A stretch of DNA of 64,000 nt from Stichopus chloronotus (lineage: Eukaryota; Echinodermata; Holothuroidea; Aspidochirotida; Stichopodidae). Shown piece by piece: positions 46,601 through 58,600 of this stretch. The notes under the pieces were generated by a model that worked only from the letters and a program-made list of their open reading frames with translations, was not told the DNA's origin and searched no databases. Both the position numbers and the translations under genes were made by a program. The stretch is from NCBI GenBank assembly GCA_021234535.1, contig CM037838.1, positions 27,691,969 to 27,755,968 of the forward strand, in the 5' to 3' direction. Position 1 is the stretch's first letter; each line of letters opens with the position of its first letter.

Positions 46601-49600
46601 TTAGGGTATTCAAGCTTTTGTTTAAGATTTTTTTTGTAAAGCATGAACATGAAGCAGTGGCAAGGCTGTTTAAAGCTTATAAAAAAGAAAAGTTTTGACA
46701 GTTGCCTGGAATGGATTAATTTCCATGAATTTTTGACACTCAGTCTATAAATAATAAGTTAGGTTAAATGAAGCAATACTGAGCTACAGTAATAGCTATA
46801 GGGTTATATCACTTTATGGAATTCATGAGTCCTTGCTATTTTGTTGTGGTCTATTATTAGAATGTTTGAAGAAAATGCCGAACATAAAACAAACATGCTT
46901 TGATTGCATAACACAGGCTGCCCATCAACGGAGATAAGCGGTTTGTTGGTTCAGACTGATGCAAAGTTCGTGACAGCTGGTGTCCCATTTAATCTCACCA
47001 TTTCAACGTCAGATGGGACCCCTATTCATTTTGAAATCACCATCACCAAAGAAGGAGTCCTCATTGATCATTTGACCGTGGAGAGAAGTGATCCATGTAA
47101 ATCGTACGACGTTTCTGTGACGGAGGCTGTACTTTCAGAAGAAGGTAGGGTTATTCTCAAAGGGTGCTAACTCTGTGACCCTTTTCGATGGTAGAGTATA
47201 CAGTAGCTGCTGAGTTTTCCATTTGGTCTCTCTTGATGAACATTCCTGGTTGAACTTTTCCGTGTCCAGTCCTTTCTTTGGAACCTTTTAATAAAGATGG
47301 GTAACCAATACCATCGAGTCATGCGTTAATTGCTTTACTTCATAACTAGTTTCATGTTTGTCATATGAAGGTCGTCAGTTCATGTACAAGCTACCAGTAA
47401 CTTCATCCAATATACATCTTGGCGCTGTATTTTTAGCACCTTCCAAAATTGAATGGCTGGGTACAGTAGCCATACATTTAGAGCACAGAGTACTCAAGTA
47501 CTAAATTCAAGATCTGTAGTGATGAGAATGTACCCTAGTGAAAACTCAAGACAGAAATAACAGTAAGTTTAAATAATTAATTCTCAAAGTGAACCCTACA
47601 GACTTAGGGGGGGATTGTCATTGAGAAATCCCAGGTGAGTACTACAGAGTACACAGGAAATAGGGGGGGGGGGGATTGGCACTGATTTCCTGGTCCGTGG
47701 CAATTAGGACACATCACTAGTAATTAAGGAAACAAAAAGACGTGCAGGGTTCTGTTCCTGCTCTAGTTCTTCCACGTTGCCTCAAAATCACCTTGACAGA
47801 TGAAGAGAAGAGGAGAGGGGTACGAGAGAAGATGAATATTGGGAGAGAGAGATTAGGCATTCATTCAGTGGAGCCTTGATTAATTGATATAGTACTTACT
47901 GTATATACTCTATTGGTTCATTTACTATCATGCACACTCACATGTGAAATTTCAGCTAAAACATCTTTGAACATTGCATGTAGAGTTAAAATGTCTGATT
48001 AAAGGGAAGTTTGGTCCTCTTGAGGCTGGAATATGAGTTGCACTGGCAACTGCCTGGTTATCTACCTTTGTTCTTTGTCAGTGTTTTGGGGAAATGAAAT
48101 TAGGGGAAAAGATCACCTGTCACAAAATGTGAAACAAAACTATGCACTCATCTTGCAGGTATTTGAATGTGAACATTGCCCCGACATTTTTGTCGACCCT
48201 ACAAAATACAGACTCTCTACGAAAGCACAGCAGTCAATCACCGTTGCTCGAAACCAAACAGACCAATGGGAATGGATATGAATATTTATTTATGCAAAAA
48301 TGGGGCTGAAACAATGTCTTTGTAGAAGAAACGTTTTTCGCAGAATTTGTCTTTCGGTGACAAATTTTCAACACATATTCCAGCTTTAAGTTTGAGGAAG
48401 CAATCTCACAAGAGCACATTGTTTTTCTTGGTTACAGTGAGTGGATTATTTGAAAAGCTATCCTTTATTACAAAAAGGGTCTCTGACTCTCTTCTTATTG
48501 GAGATTAGTAAAGAGCTCTTGCCCCATTTTGAGCAATTTGAGGATAATTTTTTTGAATCCTCAAATAAACTTCCTTCCCAAGCCTTATCGTTTTCTGTTG
48601 TTGGTTTTGTAAACCGTTACTTTTCTTACATCCACACTGTAGGCTACTTTAATATCGCAGTCAACGGGACAAATGATGTCTCCTGGGATTTTTCAAAGAC
48701 AGCAGTCACTGTTCAGTGTCCTATCACAGACTTTACAGTCATGGACCCACCACTTGTTCACTTTGTACACTACCCTGTCAATGTTACGTTGTTTATGCGG
48801 GTGTCCCCAGTAGATCCATTCCCGAGCAATTTGACCATATCGAAAGGAAGTTACTCACCAACACTGCCTGATGGTAAGTTACAGTACTACATTGTTGGTA
48901 TGTTGCATCATAACCTGTTCTGGATGGTATGGTATAATAAGTTCTCCTCTGCCTGCTGAAATTTCTGTCTCGAAAGAAGAAAGTCTGCCCTTGTTTGTCC
49001 AGAAAGTAACATGCGACCCTTCTCAGTTGTGAAGTAAAGCCGTTCTGTGTGTTGTTGTAGTTGCTTTGTTTTATCTTAGGTGAAATTCACAGTATAACAG
49101 AATTTCTCTTTCCAAATGAAAGATCGTATCTATAGGTATTGCTTTTAACTCAAAAAAAAAAATGAAAGTGGAAACAAAGTTGTCATTCTTTTGCTCATGT
49201 ATGCAAATGGAGCAATGTTGTTAGTTTGCCTTCCTCTGGAAGATCAACAGGGCAATAGAGATGGGTACTGAAATCTCAAGTCAGCATACATTGGCTAAGC
49301 AAGAATGGCAGTCACAATTTCTCTGTGTGGCACTGGGGTATTGGTTTTACCATGTGCAGTATCACTATCACTATTAATCATTTCAAAGATATGATTGCAT
49401 GCTCCGTTGCTACACTCTCTCTGGAAGTGCCCTTACAAATGCTTTGATAAATCCATGAAGGAAAAAAGTATGTAGCATTTAAACAGTAAACAAGGAATCA
49501 TGACCAAGTAAGGCATGTTGGGTTTGACTGGATTTATTGTCACTTTATTGATGTAGAGGTAAAAATGAGTAATTAATACATGACACTTCACTGATTTTGT

Positions 49601-52600
49601 ATTCATCCTGGTTAAATGTGCCTCAGTCAATATAGTCTCATTTGTGGTTGACCAGGGAGCATAGAAATTAATGTTAGAGGACGCTGTTTGTAAGCACATG
49701 CAGTCTTATCCTGCCTGCCTGTGGTTCTTAGCCTCCACAAATCCAACACCATTTGGGAAATGTAGACAATTTTCAAAAAAAGCCAAAATGAATCATACAC
49801 AAGAGTACAGACATGGTGTGAAGAGTTGTTTATTTGACACACTAACAATAATTCTCTAGATGACACCACTGACCCATTCTGGCCATATCTCAGTCAAGAT
49901 TTATAATTTAAGACATTTAAAATTTATTGATTAATAGATGTTGATCATGTGTGCTTGGGATGTGATGTTATCATCATGTTTACAGTTTTACATGTAGTAT
50001 GGTCACCATTGCTTTATAAAGTGGAGATCAGTGATGATGTTGTACGATCATAGGCGTGGTTGCTGAAAAAGTCCCGCTTGAAAAGATTCCATAGAATTTA
50101 AAAAATTTAATTTTTTTGTAAAAGTGTATCAACCACCCTTCATAATCAGAAGAAAGTTATTGCATTAATGATGGATGTCAAAGGTCACTCAAGTGTCTGT
50201 CAGATGTGAAAAGCTGTTTAGACAGCTCAACAATTAGCATTGAACGGTAGCATGTACTGTATAATTCTGTACTGTATACCTCCATTTAAATTACCTCTCT
50301 CGGAAAGCACAGATGAACTAGTTTTTCTTTTTACTCTCAATTGGCAGTGGACTTGCACAAAGGAAGTAGTATGAGCTTTCATGACAATGGAGTGATAGAG
50401 GTTGTTCTCCTCTACAATGAAACCATGGCCACATCTGGCATGTATTACTTCAATGCAACCCTTTACAACGAAGTCAGTAGCTTTTCAGATTACACAACAT
50501 TTCGGATAGTCAGAGACCTGTCCAACGTTGTAGTGCGAAGTTCCTCAGGTGAGTTTCATCATTTTTGCCTTCTGCAGCATAGCACACACATTGCCAATTT
50601 GTTCCAACAATTATAAGTCGTGTGCTTGTTTGATCTCTGTGTTTTGTATTAAAGTCACAAACACCTATTAACATTATGAAGATTTGGTGGAAAGTGTCAA
50701 TGGTTAAAATTATCTGCCAGAGATATATATCCTACTGAATTTACAGGTACATTTAATTACATGTCACTGGACAGGAATTCATGTTGAAACCAAGAATGTA
50801 ACTTGATTGGCAGGTTGGTGGTCATTTTCATAAAGGTACATGACAAACCATTGGACATTTACATGAAAATATGATTCTGTTAGTTACAATCTCAGTGTAG
50901 CGTTAGTAGTACGTGCCATATATTGCCGTATAATGATGCCATGGAAGTTAATACAAACTTGTTTAAATGATGTTTGTTGTACAACGTTTTGCCAGTGTTT
51001 TAATTGATAACTGATTTCATGTTTAGGATTAAACATGATGAGATGGGGAGAATCTGATTGGTGATGTGTTTATTTTTTGCCAGCACTCCGAGCAGTAAGA
51101 TTGTACAGTAGCTGTTATTGTTTAGTGTTACCGGAACTGTAGGGTGACCTCATATTTGCTTCAAAAGTTTGTTATTCACAAATTGCTGAAATATACCCAC
51201 AAATGGAGAGGAAAAACATACAATTTGACTAGATGTACAAATGTAGTATATCATTAGAAATATCTTATTTTCATTTAATTTTGTTGCAAGTAATTTTCAT
51301 TGGGGAATACAAATGAGTACTGTACACATTAGAAGTTGGTTTAAAAGTAAATTAATCAGCATTGGAAGAGATGACTACATTGCTGGGCTATCATTGTGTG
51401 CATATCTCTAATGTAATCTGTAGAAGGACTAAGAAACATTGAAGTCTTTCAATAAGCCTTATATCAACCATCTACAGGGATGGAAGACTTGTCTCCTGGA
51501 ACAATAAGGAATTACACCGTAGGGGAGACTGTGAACTTTTGGTGTGAAGTGGAAACAGGAACAATTCAGTGGGTGACATGGATGGTGCCACATGAGGGGA
51601 CTTTCAATACGACGTCATGTGACACGAACATCACCCTGTCGGTCCCAGGGACCTTTGATATTTCAGCTGCCGTTCATAACCAACATTCTTCCTCCACCGG
51701 TCAGATGACTGTCACAGTCACCCAGTCAGGTTTGTGACAGTGTCTTAGTTTACACCAATTGTTTGCGCTGGGCCGCCAGATTCCGGGAAATATGATTTGC
51801 AATGTCAGAATCCAGTCTCAAAATTGTTACCTTTCACTACTGTACATTGCATTTGTGACCAAATTCAGCAGTTTTGATTCCTTTGCAGAAGGTAGGCAAG
51901 GAATCTATGCAATGGTGATGGCGTGTGTTTGTGTGTGTGTATGTGACGCCTTGGCTTGTAAACATGATATCTCATGGAGGGAGCGGTGCTCGAACTTCAA
52001 AGTTGGTGTGTCAGTGGTCCATCATGAGTAGATGATCCTTATTGTTTTTCATGGAGGTCAAATGTCATTTGAGGTCACCAGAGCTTAAAGTATTAGAAAA
52101 CCTATTAAGGGAGATATCTCAGCAACTATATATTGCTGGAACTTGAAACTCTTACCATTGATAGCACCTAATGAGCAGATGATGTCTGTCATTTTTTATG
52201 GAGGTGGAAGGTCGTGTGCGGTCAGTAGAGGACATAGTGTGACGAGATTGTAAACACAGTATTTCGAGAAGGGAAAGGTGCCTGAACTTCAAGGTTGGTG
52301 TGGTGGTAGTTCACTGTGAGTACATGATCCCTCTAATTTTTCGTATTCTCTCTGTGAAGGTAACTTGAATAGTCGATGATGTGTCACATCATCAGTCGCC
52401 TAGAAGGGAAGATCTGACAGACCGCCATTTACCAAAAGAGGTTGACATTTATTTGACTATCGTGTTCGACAGTGTTGTGCAGGTCTCCTAACGCTGGAGA
52501 GGATTTAAGCTCGCCTTTTTTCTGTGGCGGTCAAATTATCTACTTTATACCTTACAAATGATCGGCAATGATAAATTTTGGTCATTTTTGTTGGTCATTC

Positions 52601-55600
52601 GGTCCTTACAGAATAAGCATAGTAAAGTTTGCTGCAGATGGACCATGAGGTCCAATGTTAGAGGGCAGCTGGCACAAATATTCTTTCTTATTTTTGTAAT
52701 TTGCATCCTATTCTTTCCTTTGTGCATCTCACCCACAGCTACTGAATGTTATGTGTGAATCAAAGATGGGCAATCTGTTTTTGTAAGTGCATAATTAAGT
52801 AAAACAAAAGGTATAGTTGTGACAAGTATGATTTCTTCTCCTGAATGATTAAATATACCCTGGAGCTGTATACCTTGCTGGCTTTTATTGCCTTCTTTTG
52901 TATTAGCCAATGTTTCTAAACTTTCCTTATTCAATCTGGTTTTTCTATTTGACACCTAATTAACATTTCCTACTATTTCCTACTACTGTGGATATTTACT
53001 CTATACATGAAACTATTATTTTAATGCATCTTAACTCTCTGGTGCAGTTGTCCCCCTTGTCTGTATTTTCTGGTTAACTATGGAATTAAAATACATTAAC
53101 TTTAATGCCACTCTAAATTTTATTTTTGTAATTGTCAACTGAACACTGGGAAAATAATACACTGTAAATATTTACCACAAGAAATGTCATTGTCTTTTTT
53201 CATTTGTTTTTTTGAAGCAGACATAAGCAAAAGACAGTATGTAACTTGCTTGGAGGGTTTCTTTTCTAAATCACTTATCTTTGCAAATTCCCTTCCTTTT
53301 CCTCATTTTCTGAGTTGCTAACTCAAAACTCAAATAAAGCAAACACCACAAGCTCCTGTGTACAAGGTCTATTTTTGGTAGCTCAAGTGGTTAGTATAGA
53401 AGTTGGATTCGATCAGATATTCCCTAGGAGAGTGATGAGTCACATACTGTTCCTCATGGGGTCCCTGTACATCAAGATGGAGCTACTTGTAGCTGAATGA
53501 AACTAACCATAACATTCCAATAAATGAAAAACATGAAACATTTCTCACTGTATGCTGGAAAATATAAATGTACCCTTGGTGGTCTTCACCAATGTTAAGA
53601 AGTTACTTGTAAGTCTACATGGCCAAAATCAGTATACTATGTACATTCGGAGTAAGACGTTAGGAGTATAAAGTACAGACGGTAAACCCTCTTAGCTGAA
53701 AGAAGAAAGTCAACATGTAAGTTCCCCTCTCCTCAAAAAGTTTTTGAAATGTAGATCCTGAATGTGTTTTTTTTCAGGTGATGATAGTTTCTTAACCAAC
53801 CCGATAGCGAATCTTACTGCTCGGACAAACTCATCCTATGTGGTGACTGGTGCTCCCTTCTATCTGACCATATCTTCAGAGGGAGGAACCCCGACTAATT
53901 ACAGCATCGGAACCTCGAGGGATGGTGAACTCATCAACAAGACTGTGCTGGGAGGGAGCAATAACTCTCTATGTGAGATCCCCACAGTTACAATGGCACG
54001 ATTAGTTTTCAGTGAAAAAGGTATTCAAAGAGTTGGAAACTTGCCTCCTTTCATTTCTCAGCGAAGGAAGTCCATCAACCAGCTTACACTTGAAAGAAGG
54101 TCTCAAGCATAACTAGTTGTCCTAGTTGTCGCTCACTGTGACAGTTCTGTTAGAGAAATGTCAGCCAAGAAGATGTGAACAGTATTTATAAAAAAGTACT
54201 TTGTTGCATTATCAGTTTCAAGTTTTGGAGATAATCACCCAAGAAGTATCTTCTGAAGAAATTTGTGAAATGCATAGTCAATGAGTTGATGAGAAGTTAT
54301 TATAGTTTTGATTTCTCCAAATGGAGAACAATCAACCTCCTGTAGTGTGTGTGTGTGTGTTGATAACAAACCAATGTGTGTACTCATACTTAACTATTTT
54401 GACATGTCAGTCAGAACTAATCTGACAGAAAGTTTGTTTCTCTACTGGAATTGAACTATATATGCTGTCATAGCCATATGCATATTGTATAGTGCAGCCA
54501 GGAATGTGCGTCAAGGACTGAACTATAAGGATTGCCTCATTGCTGGGGCAGGTAAATATTTGTCAGGTAAATGAATGCTGAAAGCTACCTACCCCACTGG
54601 GCAAGTGGTTCATTACAGTTAAAGGTCAGCCCTGCACTAGACTGCTATCATTAAAGTTGAGTGCATGAGGGGATAGGGTTTGCTAACTCCCACCTCAACT
54701 GTGATCACCCCCAACCTCCACTCTGGTCTTCCATCAATTGAATGCTACCCTTAAGTTGACACTGTGTGTTACAATTGTAACTTTCAGTTGTCTTGCTTTT
54801 AGTCTCTGCCATATTCAGGGCAAGTAAAAATTTATCAGGGCAAGTAAAAATTTATCAGGGCAAGTAAAAATTTATCAGGGCAAGTAAAAATTTATCAGGG
54901 CAAGTAAAAATTTATCAGGGCAAGTAAAAATTTATCAGGGCAAGTAAAAATTTATCAGGGCAAGTAAAAATTTATCAGGGCAAGTGAATTCTAAATGCCT
55001 CTTGCCCCACTGAACAAGTTGTTCTTTGTTAAAGGTAATGATCGACTCTGGTATCTGAATGCTTCTGACCTCTTTCAATCACTTTACGACAAATGAAAGC
55101 TGGACACCCTGTTTGTTGTCTGAAATTCACAATTTAATTGTTTCAGGTCATTACTTGATCCAAGTATGTGGTACCAATGACTTCTCGGAGGCCTGTGACG
55201 AAGTGGACGTCGTTGCTCAGAATCCAATCGAAGGAGCTTTGATTGCGCCTCCTCCTCCTCCAGTCCGTGTATCTGAATACCTTGTTACAATCTCCATCAA
55301 CTATCAAATCTTGCCAACATCTCCACAGCCTAATGACATTTACCTCCACTTTAAAACTGATCTCAACAACCTTGAAGGTACTGTAATTGTGTGAGATGGC
55401 AAACCTCTAATTTTTATTGATGGTCTTATTTCATGTCTTCTGGTAGCCATTTCTCAAATTTTATTTTTTTAGTCATATGCTTTGCAGTTCATCTATCAAT
55501 TGCAGTTGTCATTACAGTAATACTTTAGCCAGAGTTTGTAGTGTCTCACTGTCCTCTTCTTAAATTCTCTTTCTCATCTGTGTACCTCTCCTTGACACCC

Positions 55601-58600
55601 TCCTCCACTTCTCCTACTGTCACCTCTCCTCATCTTTATCCTTTTATCTTGATCAACTCCCCTATATTCACCATAGGAAAGATTAACTTATGTCATTTTT
55701 GTGTAGCAGTGCACACTATCGATAATACAACAATGATGTCATCATATATCCGTAGGTTTGATCATGCTTGAGAACTGGGACACCGACTGGCCATCTTCAT
55801 CTAGGAACAGCACGTTCAACCTCTCTTTGTCTTTTGAGGAGGGTCATGATCCTCAGGGGTTGTACTTCATTTCGTTGAGGATGTTCAACAGAGTCAGTGC
55901 AGTCTCCTCTTCTGTTCAAGTGAGGCTCATTCAAGATCTGGTAAATGTCACCGTAAAGAGTTCCGACGGTGAGTTGTCGTTACCAAATACTTTACGCTGT
56001 CTTAAAGATCAACTCTAGTGGTGCAGAAATATCAGCCCGTCCAAACCTTGTTTGAAATTTCCAAAACGGAAAAGGCCATCCCAGACATGGTTCCCTGGAA
56101 ACTTTCACACATGATGATCACGGAAACTTTGTCATATTAGACGATTGAATGCCACAGCGAGTATGAATGCACAAAGTAAAAGTGCTCTTGAAAATTTTAA
56201 CAAAGGTGACCAACTTTCAGCATATGTTTGGACAATGCAGGGGACAATTAGCCATGTGTCGAAGAGTTTGTTGTTGTACGTACTTTATTTCTTATATCAT
56301 CACACATGTATTATCTCTGGGTCTGATGAGAGAGAGAGAGAGCTGTTGATAATAGATGTGCTCTTTCCAGATCGTGGTGGGTGTTCCATGCATCCAAAGA
56401 CAAAGTGACTTCTTTCCAGTAATATGCAAGCATTTGCCACTCTGACCGTGAAACAACAAATTTTTAAATCGTGGATATTTCTGCACTGTATACATGTATC
56501 ATTCCATGATACATCATTTTTCCTAAAGGGTATTCCTCCTCTCTTTTCCAGTTTCTTAGTAGACACTGACATACACTGTGGTTTGCAAATGCTTTTTCCT
56601 CACTATTTGCAAAATCGACAGGCTTGGAACCAAAGATAGGCAACATCATAGGAGAATATTCAGCAGGGCGGAATGTCCACTTTGACTGCACCGTGGAAGC
56701 AGGAACGATTGAATGGGTACACTGGATGGTGATGGATGAGGTTTACGCATCTCTTTGCAGCTGGAACTTCACTTTTCCATCTCCTGGGAATTTCACTGTC
56801 TCAGCCACGGTGGGCAACAGGTTCTCTTCGGCTGTTGGTTCGACCAGAGTTGTCATTTTTGGAAGCGTGGAACGCTTTCAAAGAGGTGACATGCTTAATA
56901 CTTGACTGTTGTTTTTTATTATCGAATTATCAGTTGATCTGTGTATGATGCCTTAACCTCTGTATGGCCCACAGATGTTCTCTAACTCTGGAAAAAAATT
57001 ATTCTGATTTGCAGAATCTTCCAGTTTGTGAAAAACAACAACAAAGAAACTTAAAACAAAAAAGAAATTTACTTTTGCTTCTGATGTCTTTTTATTTTAT
57101 TCTGTTATTTTACAATCATATCGTGCTTGTTTTTTAGTTATGGTTGTGAATAAAATCACTCTCAAATGTGAAAATGTGCAATATCCATGGAATAGCATCT
57201 TCCAAGTTAACAATTCAAAATATTGTTACATGTTTTTCCACACTAACATATTAGAGTCTAGACGGATTTACAAATCTTGTGTCAAAATTTTGCTGTTTGA
57301 ACTGTTTGAGTAGAACTTTTCAGTTTCTGTTCTTCTTTGCCTTAATACTTTTTTTTTATTTATTAAAGTTCTGTGCTTTCTAGTTAGAAATGGTGAGATA
57401 TTCCTTGCATTACCTTTTCTCTCCTTAAAAAAGAGAACCCCTTCATTGTATACCTCTGAACAAGTCCATGCTCCTGTGGAATGATATGGGTGGATACAAC
57501 AATTAATAAATAAAACATTTCTCTTCAGTATCGTATCCTCGTCTGAGGCGGAACTGAAATCAGACAGGCCTGCTCTCTATTGTTCAGTGAAAAGAGATGA
57601 TATTTGGTGTGGAATTGTACTCTGCTTTGAGTGAAAAAAAAAGCCTCCTGCTTCCAGTTAACGATACTTCATGGCGTAATGACAACTCATATTTGGTGTG
57701 TATGCAGTGGCAATGTGCTGCTTGTCATAGCTCAAGTCTTTTGTTTGCAGTTGCTGTGACAAGCTACAATCTCGGAGAAACTATTCAAACACTTTGCCAT
57801 TAAATTTTTGAATCTCGGTTCTGAGGATAACATGAAAATGCCACTCCCCTTCCAAATCTTGTGCGAGAGAAGCGAATGCTTGCTGTAAACTGTAAATGTG
57901 AGCATTGAACATTGACAAGGGGAGAGGGGTGGATGTCCGAACAAGCCTCATTTGTGATTGTAGGCTTGAGTATGTTATCAAAACCGCAATGCATTCTTTG
58001 CATTTTGGTTCGTAAAATATGCGGTTCTGTTTGACTTTATTTAGTCATTTGGGAAGGGCAATTTCACACCTTTCTTTCTTCCTGATAAAAGCAGATCAAT
58101 TTCTCTTTTCCAGAGACTCACATGATAGTGGCTGACAAGTATGTGAAAGTCAACAAACCTGCAATTTTTAGGCTCATTGAGAGTGATGTCCCCAATTTGC
58201 TGGTCGATACGTGCACTTTCTACTTTGGCAACGAAACGACGAAGGTTCTCTCGTCAGAAGGTGACGTGGGGTTCCTTGTTCCATATACATTTAGAATGGC
58301 AGGGGATTATTCAGTTATGGTATCATGCAACACAAGTGAAGGTGCCCTGCAGGATTCTATTTTGGTGCAGGTGAGTTTAAAAAGTGCCAGATGCTGAAAA
58401 AAAGCCGTTCCTTGGAGGTCTTTTTCAGGTGAACTGTTCTCAGAGTCTACAGCAGGCAGGCATTTAAATGTTCATGCAGTAGCTGTGTTTCCTACTCAAA
58501 TGGAAGTTTCAAATGTGAGCTGTTTTTTTCTCTGGCAATCAGTGGTTTGTTGGGTTGAATTTCTCTGCTTCAGTGAGTATTTACTCATCATGTTCACATT

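Larger units (their letters stand above)
43706..52465 (+). repeat. Tandem duplication unit B (~8.8 kb) within polycystin-like gene
   Basis: Second copy, directly abutting A. Private to B: one TTAA MITE-like element (45,111-45,926), about 400 bp near 52,030-52,440, and sequence near 49,510-50,330 that does not match A. Homology to A fades at about 52,462. Confidence 0.88.

Noticed and set aside
53383..53425. tRNA-like TAGCTCAAGTGGTTAG with nearby GGATTCGATC
   Set aside because: Only 14 bases separate the A-box-like and B-box-like words, and no cloverleaf is possible. At most a truncated SINE.
54340..54362. GT dinucleotide run
   Set aside because: Ordinary short microsatellite.
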